Source of the DNA: Streptococcus sp. S784/96/1
GTDB taxonomy: Bacteria; Bacillota; Bacilli; Lactobacillales; Streptococcaceae
Length of the DNA: 64,000 nt
Reading direction: 5' to 3'
NCBI RefSeq assembly: GCF_902729355.1
Contig: NZ_CACVCC010000007.1
Location: 30,438-94,437 of the forward strand
Shown here: piece by piece, positions 27,421 through 36,730 of the stretch
Numbering within the stretch: the stretch's first letter is position 1
Layout of the letters: each line of letters begins with the position of its first letter
Notes under the pieces: model-generated
What the model saw: only the letters and a program-made list of their open reading frames with translations
Database searches by the model: none
What the model was told of the DNA's origin: nothing
Made by a program: the position numbers and the translations under genes

Positions 27421-27522
27421 TTAGCAGCCTAATAACCACCAATCAATCTCTCCCATTTTTTGACTTACTATTGCAAGTAGCGGTAAAATTACCAATAAGT
27501 AATATTTCAAACGTAAATTCAT
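27421..27522 (-). CDS. comS: ComS precursor of the competence pheromone XIP
   Basis: A 33-residue peptide, too short for most gene finders. The start has GGAGACAGAAA before the ATG; it reads MNLRLKYYLLVILPLLAIVS, a basic then hydrophobic leader, and ends KMGEIDWWLLGC. The Trp-Trp pair near the C terminus is the mark of pyogenic-type XIP (S. pyogenes forms end in VDWWRL or FDWWNLG). It lies beside comR, and a ComR box with a T-tract and TATAAT is directly upstream. The exact XIP cut site is unknown; the C-terminal eight or nine residues are the best guess. A final Cys is unusual. Confidence 0.85.
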   Translation of the reverse strand: MNLRLKYYLLVILPLLAIVSQKMGEIDWWLLGC

Positions 27523-27557
27523 TTTCTGTCTCCAGTCATTTATTATTTACATAAGTT

Positions 27558-27563
27558 ATTATA
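27558..27563 (-). promoter_or_regulatory. comS -10 element
   Basis: TATAAT on the minus strand lies 21 bp downstream of the ComR box with a T-tract between them and no -35 hexamer, as known for ComR-activated promoters. Confidence 0.7.
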
Positions 27564-27584
27564 GTTTAACTAAAAAAATAACAA

Positions 27585-27602
27585 CATGACATAAATGTCA
27601 TG
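27585..27602. promoter_or_regulatory. ComR box
   Basis: CATGACATAAATGTCATG is a perfect inverted repeat (8+2+8). Its core, GACAT-N2-ATGTC, matches the ComR operator known upstream of comS and sigX in streptococci. Confidence 0.8.
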
Positions 27603-27721
27603 CTGGCACTTCTTTAAGTGATGTTTGACATCAGCGATTTCTTACGAAATTCTATGACCAATCTTTGAAGCTTCTAAGGTCTACATTCTCGAGTTTGAAC
27701 AAAAACTCCCAAATACAGTTC

Positions 27722-27768
27722 AAAAGGCATAAAAATCGTTATCAAAAACGATAATTCTATGCCTTTTT
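27722..27768 (-). terminator. comR terminator
   Basis: AAAAGGCATA and TATGCCTTTT close a stem with an inner ATCGTT/AACGAT pairing; the A and T runs make it work on both strands. It separates comR from the comS promoter, so comS is not simply read through from comR. Confidence 0.7.
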
Positions 27769-27832
27769 AGAGTATTCATTTTTCAAAATAAGAACTGAAA
27801 TGTGATTTTTTATCTAGCCTAATTATAACTAA

Positions 27833-28744
27833 TTAATTGTCTTGCATATCCTTTTTCCACTCCTCTTCTATCTGTTTTTTTAAATAGCTATCCTGTATCA
27901 TTTCAGAAAACATTATGGCTTGTTGATAATACTGGCAAGCTTCTTGTTTTTCACCCAAACATTGTAATATATATTTCCATTTATAAAGATAATAAATTGG
28001 CATTCGCTGAAAGTCTTGAATTTTTAACATCAGCTGATAGCAAATTTCCAAAATAAAGTCAATTTCTTCAATTCGATCTAAACTGATTAAGGTAAAGCAG
28101 AGTATTATATAAACTTTATTGAGATAGAAAAAATCGTCAATAGGCAACAAATCTTTCTGATCTAATAATTTTTCTATAAACGTATTAAAAACAGAAACAT
28201 CAAATACTTCTTCATCAAAATTTGAAGCAATCGAACACATAAAATACAAATCAATTAAGGCTAAATCATTGATATTATAGACTTTCTTTTTCTTAGCTTG
28301 TTCAAAATAATCCTGTAAAATATCTGTTCCAAAATCTATATTACCACTATTAAAAACTTCAAATCGAGACTGAATAATATCAATTGTAACCTGTTCTGCT
28401 TCAGGCAATTCATCATAATATTCCTCAAAAATCTCATCAAACTGCTCTTCACGAATTTTTAAGCGTTCTTCATCTAGATAAGTGGGAGTTCTTAGTATCA
28501 GATACTTTAACTCTTTATATCTCTTAGGCAATTCTAAATTCTCTCCATCTGTGAGGCTTCCTACGGTTACTCCCAATTGTTGAGCAATGTATTCTACTTT
28601 TGCTAGCGTTGGAATAGATTGCCCACTTTCAATACGCGCTAATTGTCTAATAGACAACTCTGTTTCATCACCACAAAACTCTTCCCGAGTAATATGCAAA
28701 CCTTCACGTAAATCTCTTACTTTTTGACCAAAACCGCTTAACAT
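27833..28744 (-). CDS. comR: ComR, XIP-responsive Rgg-family activator
   Basis: A 303-residue cytoplasmic regulator. The N-terminal Cro/C1-type helix-turn-helix (residues 5-65: FGQKVRDLREGLHITREEFC, IRQLARIESGQSIPTLAKVE) is followed by a TPR-like helical domain that binds the imported peptide. Placed between purB and ruvB, which is where comR lies in S. pyogenes, and adjacent to comS. XIP-bound ComR activates comS and sigX. Confidence 0.92.
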   Translation of the reverse strand: MLSGFGQKVRDLREGLHITREEFCGDETELSIRQLARIESGQSIPTLAKVEYIAQQLGVTVGSLTDGENLELPKRYKELKYLILRTPTYLDEERLKIREEQFDEIFEEYYDELPEAEQVTIDIIQSRFEVFNSGNIDFGTDILQDYFEQAKKKKVYNINDLALIDLYFMCSIASNFDEEVFDVSVFNTFIEKLLDQKDLLPIDDFFYLNKVYIILCFTLISLDRIEEIDFILEICYQLMLKIQDFQRMPIYYLYKWKYILQCLGEKQEACQYYQQAIMFSEMIQDSYLKKQIEEEWKKDMQDN

Positions 28745-28898
28745 CTCATTTTCTCCACATATTTATTATATACATTGTATCAAATTTCAGCATAATTTTT
28801 TCGATAATGAGCAGATTTTATGTAATCTTATGGTTGTCTTAAGATTATCTTAATATTTCTTGAGGAATATCATCACCTAAGAAAATTGAACGAAAAAA

Positions 28899-28917
28899 GA
28901 GCTGTGTTTGACAGCTC
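28899..28917 (-). terminator. purB terminator
   Basis: GAGCTGT/ACAGCTC with a 5-base loop, followed on the minus strand by TTTTTT (28893-28898), 12 bp after the purB stop. Confidence 0.85.
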
Positions 28918-28928
28918 CCTCATTACTA

Positions 28929-30224
28929 TTAATTTAACCCTAGTCTCTCAAAAATTTCATCGACCCGCTTGATGTAGTAGGCTGGGTTAAAGAGTTCGTC
29001 AATCTCGTCTTGGGTGAGTTTTTCGGTGACTTTCTCGTCTGCTTCAAGAAGCGGTTTGAAGTCCACTTGGTTGTCCCATGAGTAGGCTGTTTTTGGCTGT
29101 ACCAAGTCATAAGCCTCCTCACGCGTCATGCCTTTTTCGATGAGTTTCAACATGACACGCTGGCTGTAAATGAGACCAAAGGTCGAGTTCATGTTGCGGA
29201 TCATGTTTTCAGGAAAGACCGTCAAATTCTTGACGATATTGCCAAAACGGTTGAGCATGTAGTTAATGAGGATCGTTGTATCAGGCGTGATGATACGCTC
29301 CGCTGATGAGTGTGAGATGTCCCGCTCGTGCCAGAGCGCCACGTTCTCATAAGCCGTCACCATGTGCCCACGAATGACACGCGCAAGCCCTGTCATGTTT
29401 TCAGAACCAATGGGGTTGCGTTTATGAGGCATAGCAGAGCTGCCTTTTTGACCCTTGGCAAAGAACTCTTCGACTTCACGCTGCTCCGATTTTTGCAGAC
29501 CACGGATCTCCGTCGCCATACGTTCGATAGAGGTTGCGATGATAGCCAGCGTCGAGAAATACTCTGCGTGGAGGTCACGTGGAAGAACTTGAGTTGAAAT
29601 CTCCTGCGGACGGATGCCCAGCTTGTCGCAGACATACTCCTCCACAAATGGTGGAATGTTGGCAAAGTTGCCCACCGCACCAGAAATTTTACCAGCCTCA
29701 ACGCCTGCCGCTGCACGCTCGAAACGCTCTTGGTTACGCTTCATTTCGCTGTACCAAGTAGCCAACTTAAGACCAAAAGTTGTTGGCTCCGCATGAACCC
29801 CGTGAGTACGACCCATCATAATGGTCATCTTGTGCTCACGCGCCTTTTCAGCCACGATATTAGTAAAGTTTTCAAGGTCTTTACGGATGATGTCGTTGGC
29901 TTGTTTGTAAAGGTAGCCGTAGGCAGTATCTACCACGTCGGTTGAGGTCAAACCATAGTGAACCCACTTGCGCTCTTCGCCAAGTGTTTCAGACACGGCA
30001 CGCGTGAATGCCACCACGTCATGGCGTGTTTCTTGCTCAATTTCCAAAATACGGTCGATGTCAAAATCCGCATTTTCACGAATTTTCGCCACATCTTCCT
30101 TAGGGATTTCCCCCAACTCAGCCCATGCCTCATCAGCGAGAATTTCCACCTCAAGCCAAGCACGGTATTTATTTTCTTCACTCCAAATGTTCGCCATCTC
30201 AGGACGAGAATAACGTTCGATCAT
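28929..30224 (-). CDS. purB: Adenylosuccinate lyase
   Basis: A 431-residue homotetrameric lyase acting twice: SAICAR to AICAR, and adenylosuccinate to AMP. The fumarase-superfamily signature [16 protein letters not shown] is near residue 265, with [17 protein letters not shown] [14 protein letters not shown] near 142. It begins 2 bp after the HEPN-like gene, and its AAAGGAG site lies inside that gene's last codons, so its translation may be coupled to it. Confidence 0.96.
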   Translation of the reverse strand: MIERYSRPEMANIWSEENKYRAWLEVEILADEAWAELGEIPKEDVAKIRENADFDIDRILEIEQETRHDVVAFTRAVSETLGEERKWVHYGLTSTDVVDTAYGYLYKQANDIIRKDLENFTNIVAEKAREHKMTIMMGRTHGVHAEPTTFGLKLATWYSEMKRNQERFERAAAGVEAGKISGAVGNFANIPPFVEEYVCDKLGIRPQEISTQVLPRDLHAEYFSTLAIIATSIERMATEIRGLQKSEQREVEEFFAKGQKGSSAMPHKRNPIGSENMTGLARVIRGHMVTAYENVALWHERDISHSSAERIITPDTTILINYMLNRFGNIVKNLTVFPENMIRNMNSTFGLIYSQRVMLKLIEKGMTREEAYDLVQPKTAYSWDNQVDFKPLLEADEKVTEKLTQDEIDELFNPAYYIKRVDEIFERLGLN

Positions 30225-30226
30225 GT

Positions 30227-30907
30227 TTAACTCCTTTGTTCGATCTTTATAATAATTTTTTTTGTCTTTTTCAATACATCTTCGCTATCAATATAATTAG
30301 TTAAACTATTTTTCTCTGAGAAATGCACTAGATTATTACGTAAATCAAAAAATGTATTTAATACATTGTAATCGTCGTCATTAATAATATCTTTTGCTCT
30401 GATTTCACGAAGCGAGGCACTAAGATTTCTTCTTTTATTTTCTTCAGGAAAGTATTTTTTTACGGCTTTCTCAAGCCTCTTATAATATTCAAGTATAATT
30501 TCTACTTGATTACGTTCTTTAATAGATTGTTGCCTGTTCTTTTTAAGCTGCTGGAGCAACTGTAGGAGCATCACAATGAATACTAGGTATAACCCAAAAA
30601 CTATCATTAGTACAGCCAATGTATTAATTGAACTATATTGATAATATTTAAACTCTCTTATATATATATACGCCAAAATAATTACACCTAACAGTACATA
30701 CATCATAGCTACCATTTGAAAAATTTTATATTTTTCAGTCTTATTTGCTTGTCTCAGTACTTTTTTTGCCCTATCATCGATACTTAATAAATCATTTTCT
30801 GAGATATTCTCAATTGATTTTGATCTATCTAGTATAGTCTTATATAGTAACTCTTTGTATTCTTCAGATAAGCTATCCAAATAAAATTCTAATTTTTTTT
30901 GTTCCAT
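30227..30907 (-). CDS. Two-TM protein with a HEPN-like C-terminal motif
   Basis: A 226-residue protein of no named family. Residues 1-60 are charged helices; 62-83 and 94-118 are membrane helices; the rest is cytoplasmic and helical. Near the end DLRNNLVHF gives R190-x4-H195, in the setting (two helices, then LRNxLVH) typical of HEPN RNase/toxin domains. That assignment is inference from a short motif. It forms a pair with the next gene (15 bp apart) and is inserted between purK and purB, only 2 bp before purB. It could be a membrane-tied toxin or defence effector, or a nucleic-acid-independent membrane protein. Confidence 0.6.
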   Translation of the reverse strand: MEQKKLEFYLDSLSEEYKELLYKTILDRSKSIENISENDLLSIDDRAKKVLRQANKTEKYKIFQMVAMMYVLLGVIILAYIYIREFKYYQYSSINTLAVLMIVFGLYLVFIVMLLQLLQQLKKNRQQSIKERNQVEIILEYYKRLEKAVKKYFPEENKRRNLSASLREIRAKDIINDDDYNVLNTFFDLRNNLVHFSEKNSLTNYIDSEDVLKKTKKIIIKIEQRS

Positions 30908-30922
30908 TTGATAACCTCACCA

Positions 30923-31318
30923 CTATTTCACAGCTGTATAATAAAATTGTATCAACAAAGCTGACATTAGAAGAGCTACCGATATAATAAACCAAATATA
31001 CTTAAGTAAATCAGTATCAGGATTAGAGCCCCATAATGAACCCACAGATATTGAAGTTATAGCAATAACTATAGTTGTTATTCCCAAAATTATTTTATCT
31101 CTTTTCGATGGGAAATATTCTTTATTTAGCTTTGTACGAGCTTTAATAACATGACTACCGATTACTTCCTTCTGTCCATCCGAAGTTCTTTCGCTCTTTT
31201 CAATTCTATCTACCTCTTTAATTAAAAACTCACAATATTCCTTAGTTGCCTCAGATACTCTATCTTGTGCCTCTACTGAGTAACCGGAAAAATTACTGTC
31301 ATCAACATTTACTTGCAT
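30923..31318 (-). CDS. Small two-TM membrane protein, partner of the HEPN-like protein
   Basis: A 131-residue protein. The cytoplasmic N-terminal half (1-70) is helical with the pattern VSEATKEYCEFLIKEVDRIE then EVIGSHVIKARTKL, followed by membrane helices at about 76-94 and 106-126. The spacing of the two soluble helices recalls the histone-fold plus transmembrane proteins described in bacteria, but this is a visual resemblance only. It lies 21 bp after purK and 15 bp before the HEPN-like gene. Function unknown. Confidence 0.6.
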   Translation of the reverse strand: MQVNVDDSNFSGYSVEAQDRVSEATKEYCEFLIKEVDRIEKSERTSDGQKEVIGSHVIKARTKLNKEYFPSKRDKIILGITTIVIAITSISVGSLWGSNPDTDLLKYIWFIISVALLMSALLIQFYYTAVK

Positions 31319-31339
31319 TAGACTTTCCTTCTCTCATCA

Positions 31340-32419
31340 TCAAAAATCAAACTCCCCCACACTTTCCACATCTTCCCCCAACACCGTCACGTGTCCCATT
31401 TTGCGGTTGTGCTTTACTTCTATTTTACCATAGAGGTGGAGGTGGGCGCTAGGGTTTTCTGCGATATAGGCTTGGGCTTGTTCCATGTGTTGACCGAGGA
31501 CGTTGAGCATGACGGCTGGGGTATGGAGTTTGATGGCTGGTAATGGCTGTCCTAACACACCCAAGATATGGGTATCAAATTGTGAAAAATCACAGGCTTC
31601 GATAGAGTAATGTCCTGAGTTGTGGGGGCGTGGAGCGATTTCATTGACTAGAATCTCATCGCCTGCCACAAACATTTCCACACAGAGGGTGCCAGACAGG
31701 TTGAGCTGCTCTGCGATTTTCACCGCCATGGCCTGCGCTTTAGCGCTCAAGTCGTCTGAAATACGGGCTGGGACGATGGTTTTTGACAGGATATTGTTAC
31801 GGTGGATATTTTCCTGAACGGGAAAGGCGGTGACATCTCTGCCATTGCCAGATACGATGACCGAGATTTCCAAGTCAAAATTGACGAACTCCTCCAGGAC
31901 GCACTCGGTAGCATTAGCCAGCTTGTTGGCTACTTCAAGGTCGGCGCGAGAACGAATGACGACCTGACCGTGGCCATCATAGCCACCCGTGGCAGTTTTG
32001 AGGACATAGGTTTTTGAGAAGTCAAGATTTTCCAAATCAAGCCTAGAGGTCACCACACGATAAGGTGATACTGTCACGCCAGCCTTATTAGTTAAGAAAT
32101 CTTTTTCAAAAATGCGATTTTGAGAAATACTCAGAAGGTCTGTCCCTTGCGGCAATTGACCGTCTGTTATCACGGCGTCTAACGCATCCGCATCAACATT
32201 TTCAAACTCATAAGTGAGCACATCACAGCGCTCTGCCAGTTGGCGAAGAGCCTCTACATCGCTGTAAGATGCCACAATCACCTCACTCACGCGCGAAGCT
32301 GGGCAATCCGCCGCTGGGTCTAGCGTAATGACCTTGTGTCCCATATAGATAGCGGAAATAGCCATCATCTGACCCAGTTGACCGCCACCAATAATCCCGA
32401 TTATTTTAGTTGAGTTCAT
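31340..32419 (-). CDS. purK: N5-carboxyaminoimidazole ribonucleotide synthase
   Basis: A 359-residue ATP-grasp enzyme that carboxylates AIR with bicarbonate and ATP. It starts [20 protein letters not shown] and has the ATP-grasp strands [17 protein letters not shown] and [18 protein letters not shown], and [17 protein letters not shown] near 270. It overlaps purE by 14 bp and works with it in the bacterial two-step route. Confidence 0.95.
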   Translation of the reverse strand: MNSTKIIGIIGGGQLGQMMAISAIYMGHKVITLDPAADCPASRVSEVIVASYSDVEALRQLAERCDVLTYEFENVDADALDAVITDGQLPQGTDLLSISQNRIFEKDFLTNKAGVTVSPYRVVTSRLDLENLDFSKTYVLKTATGGYDGHGQVVIRSRADLEVANKLANATECVLEEFVNFDLEISVIVSGNGRDVTAFPVQENIHRNNILSKTIVPARISDDLSAKAQAMAVKIAEQLNLSGTLCVEMFVAGDEILVNEIAPRPHNSGHYSIEACDFSQFDTHILGVLGQPLPAIKLHTPAVMLNVLGQHMEQAQAYIAENPSAHLHLYGKIEVKHNRKMGHVTVLGEDVESVGEFDF

Positions 32420-32894
32420 CGCTCATAGCCTCCGCGATTTTTCCTTGTTCAATAGCAAAGCTGTCTAGTTGGTCTGCGATACCGCTATCTTCGATAGAGA
32501 GGATGCGTAGGGCCGTCAAAGCCGCATTGGTTGCTCCCGCTTCTCCAATGGCCATGGTTGCCACAGGCACACCTGCTGGCATCTGGACAATGGAATAGAG
32601 GGAATCGAGACCACTGAGGGCACGAGACTTAACAGGTACACCGATGACGGGTAGTGTCGTCTTAGCTGCAACCATACCAGGGAGGTGAGCTGCCCCGCCA
32701 GCACCTGCGATGATGACTTTGATACCACGACCGCGTGCTTCCTCTGCGTGCTTAAACATAAGGTCTGGGGTACGGTGGGCAGAAATGACTTTTTTCTCGT
32801 AGGGGACGCTGAATTGATCGAGGATTTCAGCAGTTTTTTGCATGGTTGCCCAGTCAGATTTTGAGCCCATGATAATGGAAATGATTGGTTTCAT
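32406..32894 (-). CDS. purE: N5-carboxyaminoimidazole ribonucleotide mutase
   Basis: A 162-residue class I PurE that moves the carboxyl from N5-CAIR to give [16 protein letters not shown] is the substrate-binding start, SAHRTPDLM carries the catalytic His near 42, and [14 protein letters not shown] follows. It is preceded by a structured GC-rich spacer after purD. Confidence 0.96.
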   Translation of the reverse strand: MKPIISIIMGSKSDWATMQKTAEILDQFSVPYEKKVISAHRTPDLMFKHAEEARGRGIKVIIAGAGGAAHLPGMVAAKTTLPVIGVPVKSRALSGLDSLYSIVQMPAGVPVATMAIGEAGATNAALTALRILSIEDSGIADQLDSFAIEQGKIAEAMSDELN

Positions 32895-32917
32895 TTTAAT
32901 CTTCCTTTTTTCTTTTT

Positions 32918-33060
32918 GTCAGTTGTCTTAAGTGCTAGAGGACGCAAGCGACCGCCATCGGCGCGGCGTTCCATTGTTTATTTTCGAGCCCAAAGTCTCA
33001 AAAATCCCCTGTCACCAAGTCCAAACTGACTTGGTGACTTTCAGCACGGCGACAACTGAC
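32918..33060 (-). other. Structured GC-rich spacer between purD and purE
   Basis: The outer 10-bp inverted repeat GTCAGTTGTC/GACAACTGAC (32918-32927 and 33051-33060) encloses a perfect 11-bp hairpin (33011-33021 with 33028-33038) and a GC-rich CGCC-ATC-GGCG stem near 32955. This gives a three-way-junction-like fold on the purD-purE transcript. It is richer in GC than its surroundings and ends just before the purE ribosome-binding site. No known riboswitch class is recognised. Confidence 0.55.
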
Positions 33061-33103
33061 GGGGTTATCTCGCTTACGCTCGTTTTTCTGATTACATTAT
33101 ATT

Positions 33104-34366
33104 TTATTTCACTGCTTTACTTCCGATGTCTGTTCGATAAAAGAGCCCCTCAGTGTTTTGATTTGCCAGCTCAGCATAGATTTTTTCCTGCGCTGCTGGG
33201 ACGGTGTCAGCTGTGGTGACTAGCATATAGACACGACCTCCGTTTGAGAGCAGGGCTCTGCTATTGTCATCAAACTTAGCCCCTGCATAGTAGGTGATAA
33301 TGTCGTCAGTAGTCTTTTCTGGAAGGACTACGCCCTTATTGTAATCGAGCGGGTAACCATCTGAAGCGACGACAACGCCAAGGGTTACGCCATCCTCACG
33401 CCAAGTGATGGTTGGCTCTTTCTTGTCCAAGATATCGCTGATGTTTTGCGCAAAATCAGAGGTCAGACGAGGGAGGATAATCTGGGTTTCCGGGTCGCCG
33501 AAACGAGCGTTAAACTCGATAACCTTAGGACCATTAGCTGTCAGAATGAGACCTGCATAGAGAACACCGAGATAGGGACGTCCTTCTGCCACCATACCTG
33601 CCAGTAGGGGCTTGATAATGGTCTCCACCGACTGATCGATGACGGACTGAGGTAGGTGGGGAACTGGTGCATAAGCCCCCATACCACCTGTGTTGGGTCC
33701 CGTATCTCCATCGTAAGCCCGCTTATGATCTTGAGCAGTTGGCATGAGGGAAAACTGTTCGCCATTAGCAAAGGCAAAGAGAGAAAACTCCTCACCATCT
33801 AGGAATTCTTCAATAACCACACGTGCACCGGAGTCTCCGAATTTATTGTCCAAAAGCATCTCACGCGTCGCCTCAACCGCCTGCCCCACCGTCTCAGCCA
33901 CGACTACTCCCTTGCCCAGTGCCAAGCCGTCTGCCTTAACCACGATAGGGGCGCCCTGTTTTTCGATATAAGCCTTGGCCTCCTCAAAGTCTGTAAAAGT
34001 ACTATAGGCGGCTGTTGGGATGCCGTACTTGACCATGATAGACTTGGCAAAATCTTTTGACCACTCCAGCTCCGAAGCCGCCTTGGTCGGTCCAAAAATC
34101 TTGAGACCTGCGGCTTCAAAATCATCCACGATACCCGCCGCCAATGCATCATCAGGCCCGACAAAGGTCCAAGCGATGTTATTTTTCTTGGCAAAATCAA
34201 TCAGGGCAGAATGTTCGGAAATTCCGAGATTGATCAGTTGTAACCCATCTAGGGTCATGCCATCATTGCCTGGCGCAACATAGACCATGTCCACCTGTGG
34301 CGATTCTAAAAGTTTCTTAGCAATCGCATGCTCACGTCCACCAGAACCGATAACCAACAGCTTCAT
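33104..34366 (-). CDS. purD: Phosphoribosylamine-glycine ligase
   Basis: A 420-residue ATP-grasp enzyme joining glycine to phosphoribosylamine. MKLLVIGSGGREHAIAKKLL, APGNDGMT, the ATP-grasp loop IVVKADGLALGKGVVVAE and the signature FNARFGDPETQIILPRL are present. It is the first gene of the D-E-K-B block and is divergent from the CHAP gene. Confidence 0.96.
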   Translation of the reverse strand: MKLLVIGSGGREHAIAKKLLESPQVDMVYVAPGNDGMTLDGLQLINLGISEHSALIDFAKKNNIAWTFVGPDDALAAGIVDDFEAAGLKIFGPTKAASELEWSKDFAKSIMVKYGIPTAAYSTFTDFEEAKAYIEKQGAPIVVKADGLALGKGVVVAETVGQAVEATREMLLDNKFGDSGARVVIEEFLDGEEFSLFAFANGEQFSLMPTAQDHKRAYDGDTGPNTGGMGAYAPVPHLPQSVIDQSVETIIKPLLAGMVAEGRPYLGVLYAGLILTANGPKVIEFNARFGDPETQIILPRLTSDFAQNISDILDKKEPTITWREDGVTLGVVVASDGYPLDYNKGVVLPEKTTDDIITYYAGAKFDDNSRALLSNGGRVYMLVTTADTVPAAQEKIYAELANQNTEGLFYRTDIGSKAVK

Positions 34367-34395
34367 AGTTCAGATACCTCTTTTGTTCTTTTATC

Positions 34396-34454
34396 CGAAA
34401 ATACAATTTTTACGAATGTATATGTATATTGTATCACATTTGTTCGTTTTTTCG
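34396..34454. promoter_or_regulatory. Possible PurR half-sites and purD promoter region
   Basis: Two CGAA (34396-34399, 34413-34416) and two TTCG (34443-34446, 34451-34454) cores lie around a minus-strand TACAAT (34428-34433) preceded by TGA. The cores resemble PurBox cores, but each lacks part of the flanking consensus, and their distance from the -10 differs from the -76 spacing known in lactococci. Tentative. Confidence 0.4.
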
Positions 34455-34594
34455 GAAATTTGAGTACATGATTTCAAGAAATTACTTCAAAAAATTTTTT
34501 CTTTCATTTTATTCCCCAAAAATGTTACCAAGTTTGCTCCAATTTTTTCATTTTTCGATCCTCTTCTGCGAACAGGTTAGGTAGGAGTTTATGA

Positions 34595-36312
34595 ATGAAA
34601 AAATATTCAACATTATTGTTATCGTCGGCTGTCTTGATGGCAAGCCTTGTCCAAAGTCCCCTTGTTTCTGCTGAAACTACAACGAGTATAGAAACAACTA
34701 CAAAAGCTACCACTCATACTAGCAGTCAAGTGCAAGTGCCACAGACGACACAGCCAGCTACTACGACCAAAATCGTAACAGAATCTGCCACACAAATCCC
34801 ACAGACTATCAGTAAGTTAACTGCTCCTTTGACTACGCAACAAAAAGGGCAAACCTTATCTATCTTCTATAATCGCTCTGCAGAACAAAAGAATTATAAA
34901 ATTCAATACGCTATTTGGTCCGCTGAAAATGGACAAGATGACCTTAAATGGTATCTTGCAGGTGATACAGAGACTGTTATTCCACTTTCTCAGCACAAGG
35001 GTTATGGCCAATATATCATTCACTCTTACATTGTCGTGCAAGACAAACCTGTCTTTTTAGAAGAAAGCACCACTACTGTGACCAAACCAATGCCAAGTAT
35101 TACAATTGCTATCCCCGAACCAGGAGTTTTAGACGTTCGCATTCAGAATTTACCTGCCAATTTAACTGAAGTAAAAGTTCCGATTTGGTCTAACAAAAAC
35201 GGTCAAGATGAACTAAAATGGTATAACGCTCAATACAATAGTGATGGTAGCTACTCTGTTCGTGTACTCTTAAAAGATCATAAATTTGATACAGGGGCAT
35301 ATACTATTCACCTTTACACAAAAGATACCCCTTCTTCTAAACTAAATTATACAGCAACTTCGAGTATAACAGTTGAGAAGGCGCATATCCCCACCCAGCA
35401 AGCACCATCTATTTTCTTAAAAGATATCAATAAAACCAAAGGATCTTACAGCATTGTAGTTCAAGAACAAGTTGGGACAAAGAAAATCAAACAAGTTGAT
35501 ATTGCGACTTGGTCTACTAGTAATCAGAGTAACATAAAGTGGCGACAAGCTGTCCTGCAAAACGGAAACTACCAAGCTTCTGTCCATTTCCAAGAACATC
35601 AAGCAGTGACAGAACATTATCAAAATCATGTCTATGTAACGTATGAAGATGGTAGCCGTGTGGGTTATATCGCTGAAACGGTTGACTTATCAGGTGCACG
35701 TTTACCTGTTCAGTTTTCCAATCAACTAGCCTATGTAGGAAACATGAGTATCACCATAAAAAATGTCTATGACAACACTCCCGTAAACTATGCTGTTTGG
35801 TCTGATACGAATGGGCAAGATGACCTCAAATGGTATCCTGCAACAAAATCTGCAGATAAAACTTTTACAGGAAATATTCCACTGAATAATCACATTGGCA
35901 GTGGGCTCTACCATGTACATGTCTATCAAGGCAATACGGGATTAGGAGCCTTTACTATGCAGGTAAACCAGGCTCATCGCGTAACAGAAGCCAACACTTA
36001 TCCTATCGGCCAATGTACTTGGGGAGTGAAAGAACTTGCTCCTTGGGTGAGAAACTATTGGGGAAACGCCAACCAATGGGGTATTCTGCTCGTGCCGCAG
36101 GCTTTAAGACAGAAAGTACTCCAAGAGTTGGAGCTGTCGCTGTCTGGACAGCAGGTGAATATGGCCATGTTGCTGTAGTAACAGAAATATCTAGTCCAAC
36201 ACGTATTCGTGTGAAAGAAGCCAACTATGCTGGCAAACAATATATTGGAGACTTCCGCGGATGGTTTGACCCTGTTGCTGATGGCGTGACAGAATATATT
36301 TATCCGAATTAA
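34595..36312 (+). pseudogene. Secreted CHAP-domain hydrolase, frameshifted
   Basis: Signal peptide ([20 protein letters not shown], cut near SAETT), a Thr-rich linker, four GBS-Bsp-like repeats each with [13 protein letters not shown] or a variant (about residues 90-470), then a C-terminal CHAP domain. The catalytic Cys is in [12 protein letters not shown]; four G bases at 36078-36081 break the frame just after NQWG, so the first frame stops at 36178. The rest, including the catalytic His in YGHVAVVTE and the end EYIYPN, follows in the next frame to 36312. A fifth G would restore a full protein of about 571 residues. Such proteins cut peptidoglycan. AGGAG lies 7 bp before the ATG. Confidence 0.85.
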
Positions 36313-36368
36313 ACAAACAAAAAATCTTAAATTTTATACGATCCTAAAAGTTGGATAAATGAGCATTG

Positions 36369-36414
36369 AAAGGATTTTGTTCTATGCTATCCAGAACGAA
36401 GTCCTTTTCATTTT
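36369..36414 (+). terminator. Terminator of the CHAP gene
   Basis: A 15-bp stem (36369-36383 with 36393-36407; two G-U pairs on the plus strand) followed by TTTCATTTTACTTT. The rest of 36415-36640 shows no gene I can support. Confidence 0.65.
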
Positions 36415-36644
36415 ACTTTGCTTATCAACCTTTATCCCGTAACCAAAACCTCTCAGCATTTTTATGCTTGATGCATGAAGAAAGAAAGGTTGCAAATAAC
36501 CCCCAGACATATCAAAGAGTCAAAAACACGCTAGCGGTATGTATTTGAGGTTGAAAAATCTAGTGTCAGATACCCACCAACTTAAAACTATGTTGCCTAG
36601 TCTTGACTAGCTTGTCATCATTAATTCTAATTATAGTAAAAAAC

Positions 36645-36681
36645 ACCCCAAGTGTTAGATATTGTATCTAACGCTTGGGGT
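36645..36681 (-). terminator. Terminator of the YhgE/Pip gene
   Basis: ACCCCAAG and CTTGGGGT close a 17-position stem with one mismatch (TTAGATA/TATCTAA inside), followed on the minus strand by GTGTTTTTT. Confidence 0.8.
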
Positions 36682-36730
36682 ACGACATAAAAGCAATTTT
36701 TCTTATATCATCTCTCTACTAATCTAGCTT

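Noticed and set aside
32918..33060. Known purine riboswitch between purD and purE
   Set aside because: The purine-sensing three-way junction consensus is not seen and the element lies inside an operon, not at its head; kept only as an unassigned structure.
34396..34454. Firm PurBox call at purD
   Set aside because: The cores CGAA and TTCG are present but the flanks and the distance to the -10 do not match; listed as tentative only.
36366..36548. Plus-strand open frame of 60 codons after the CHAP gene
   Set aside because: Its start lies within the CHAP terminator hairpin and the sequence matches nothing; treated as non-coding.
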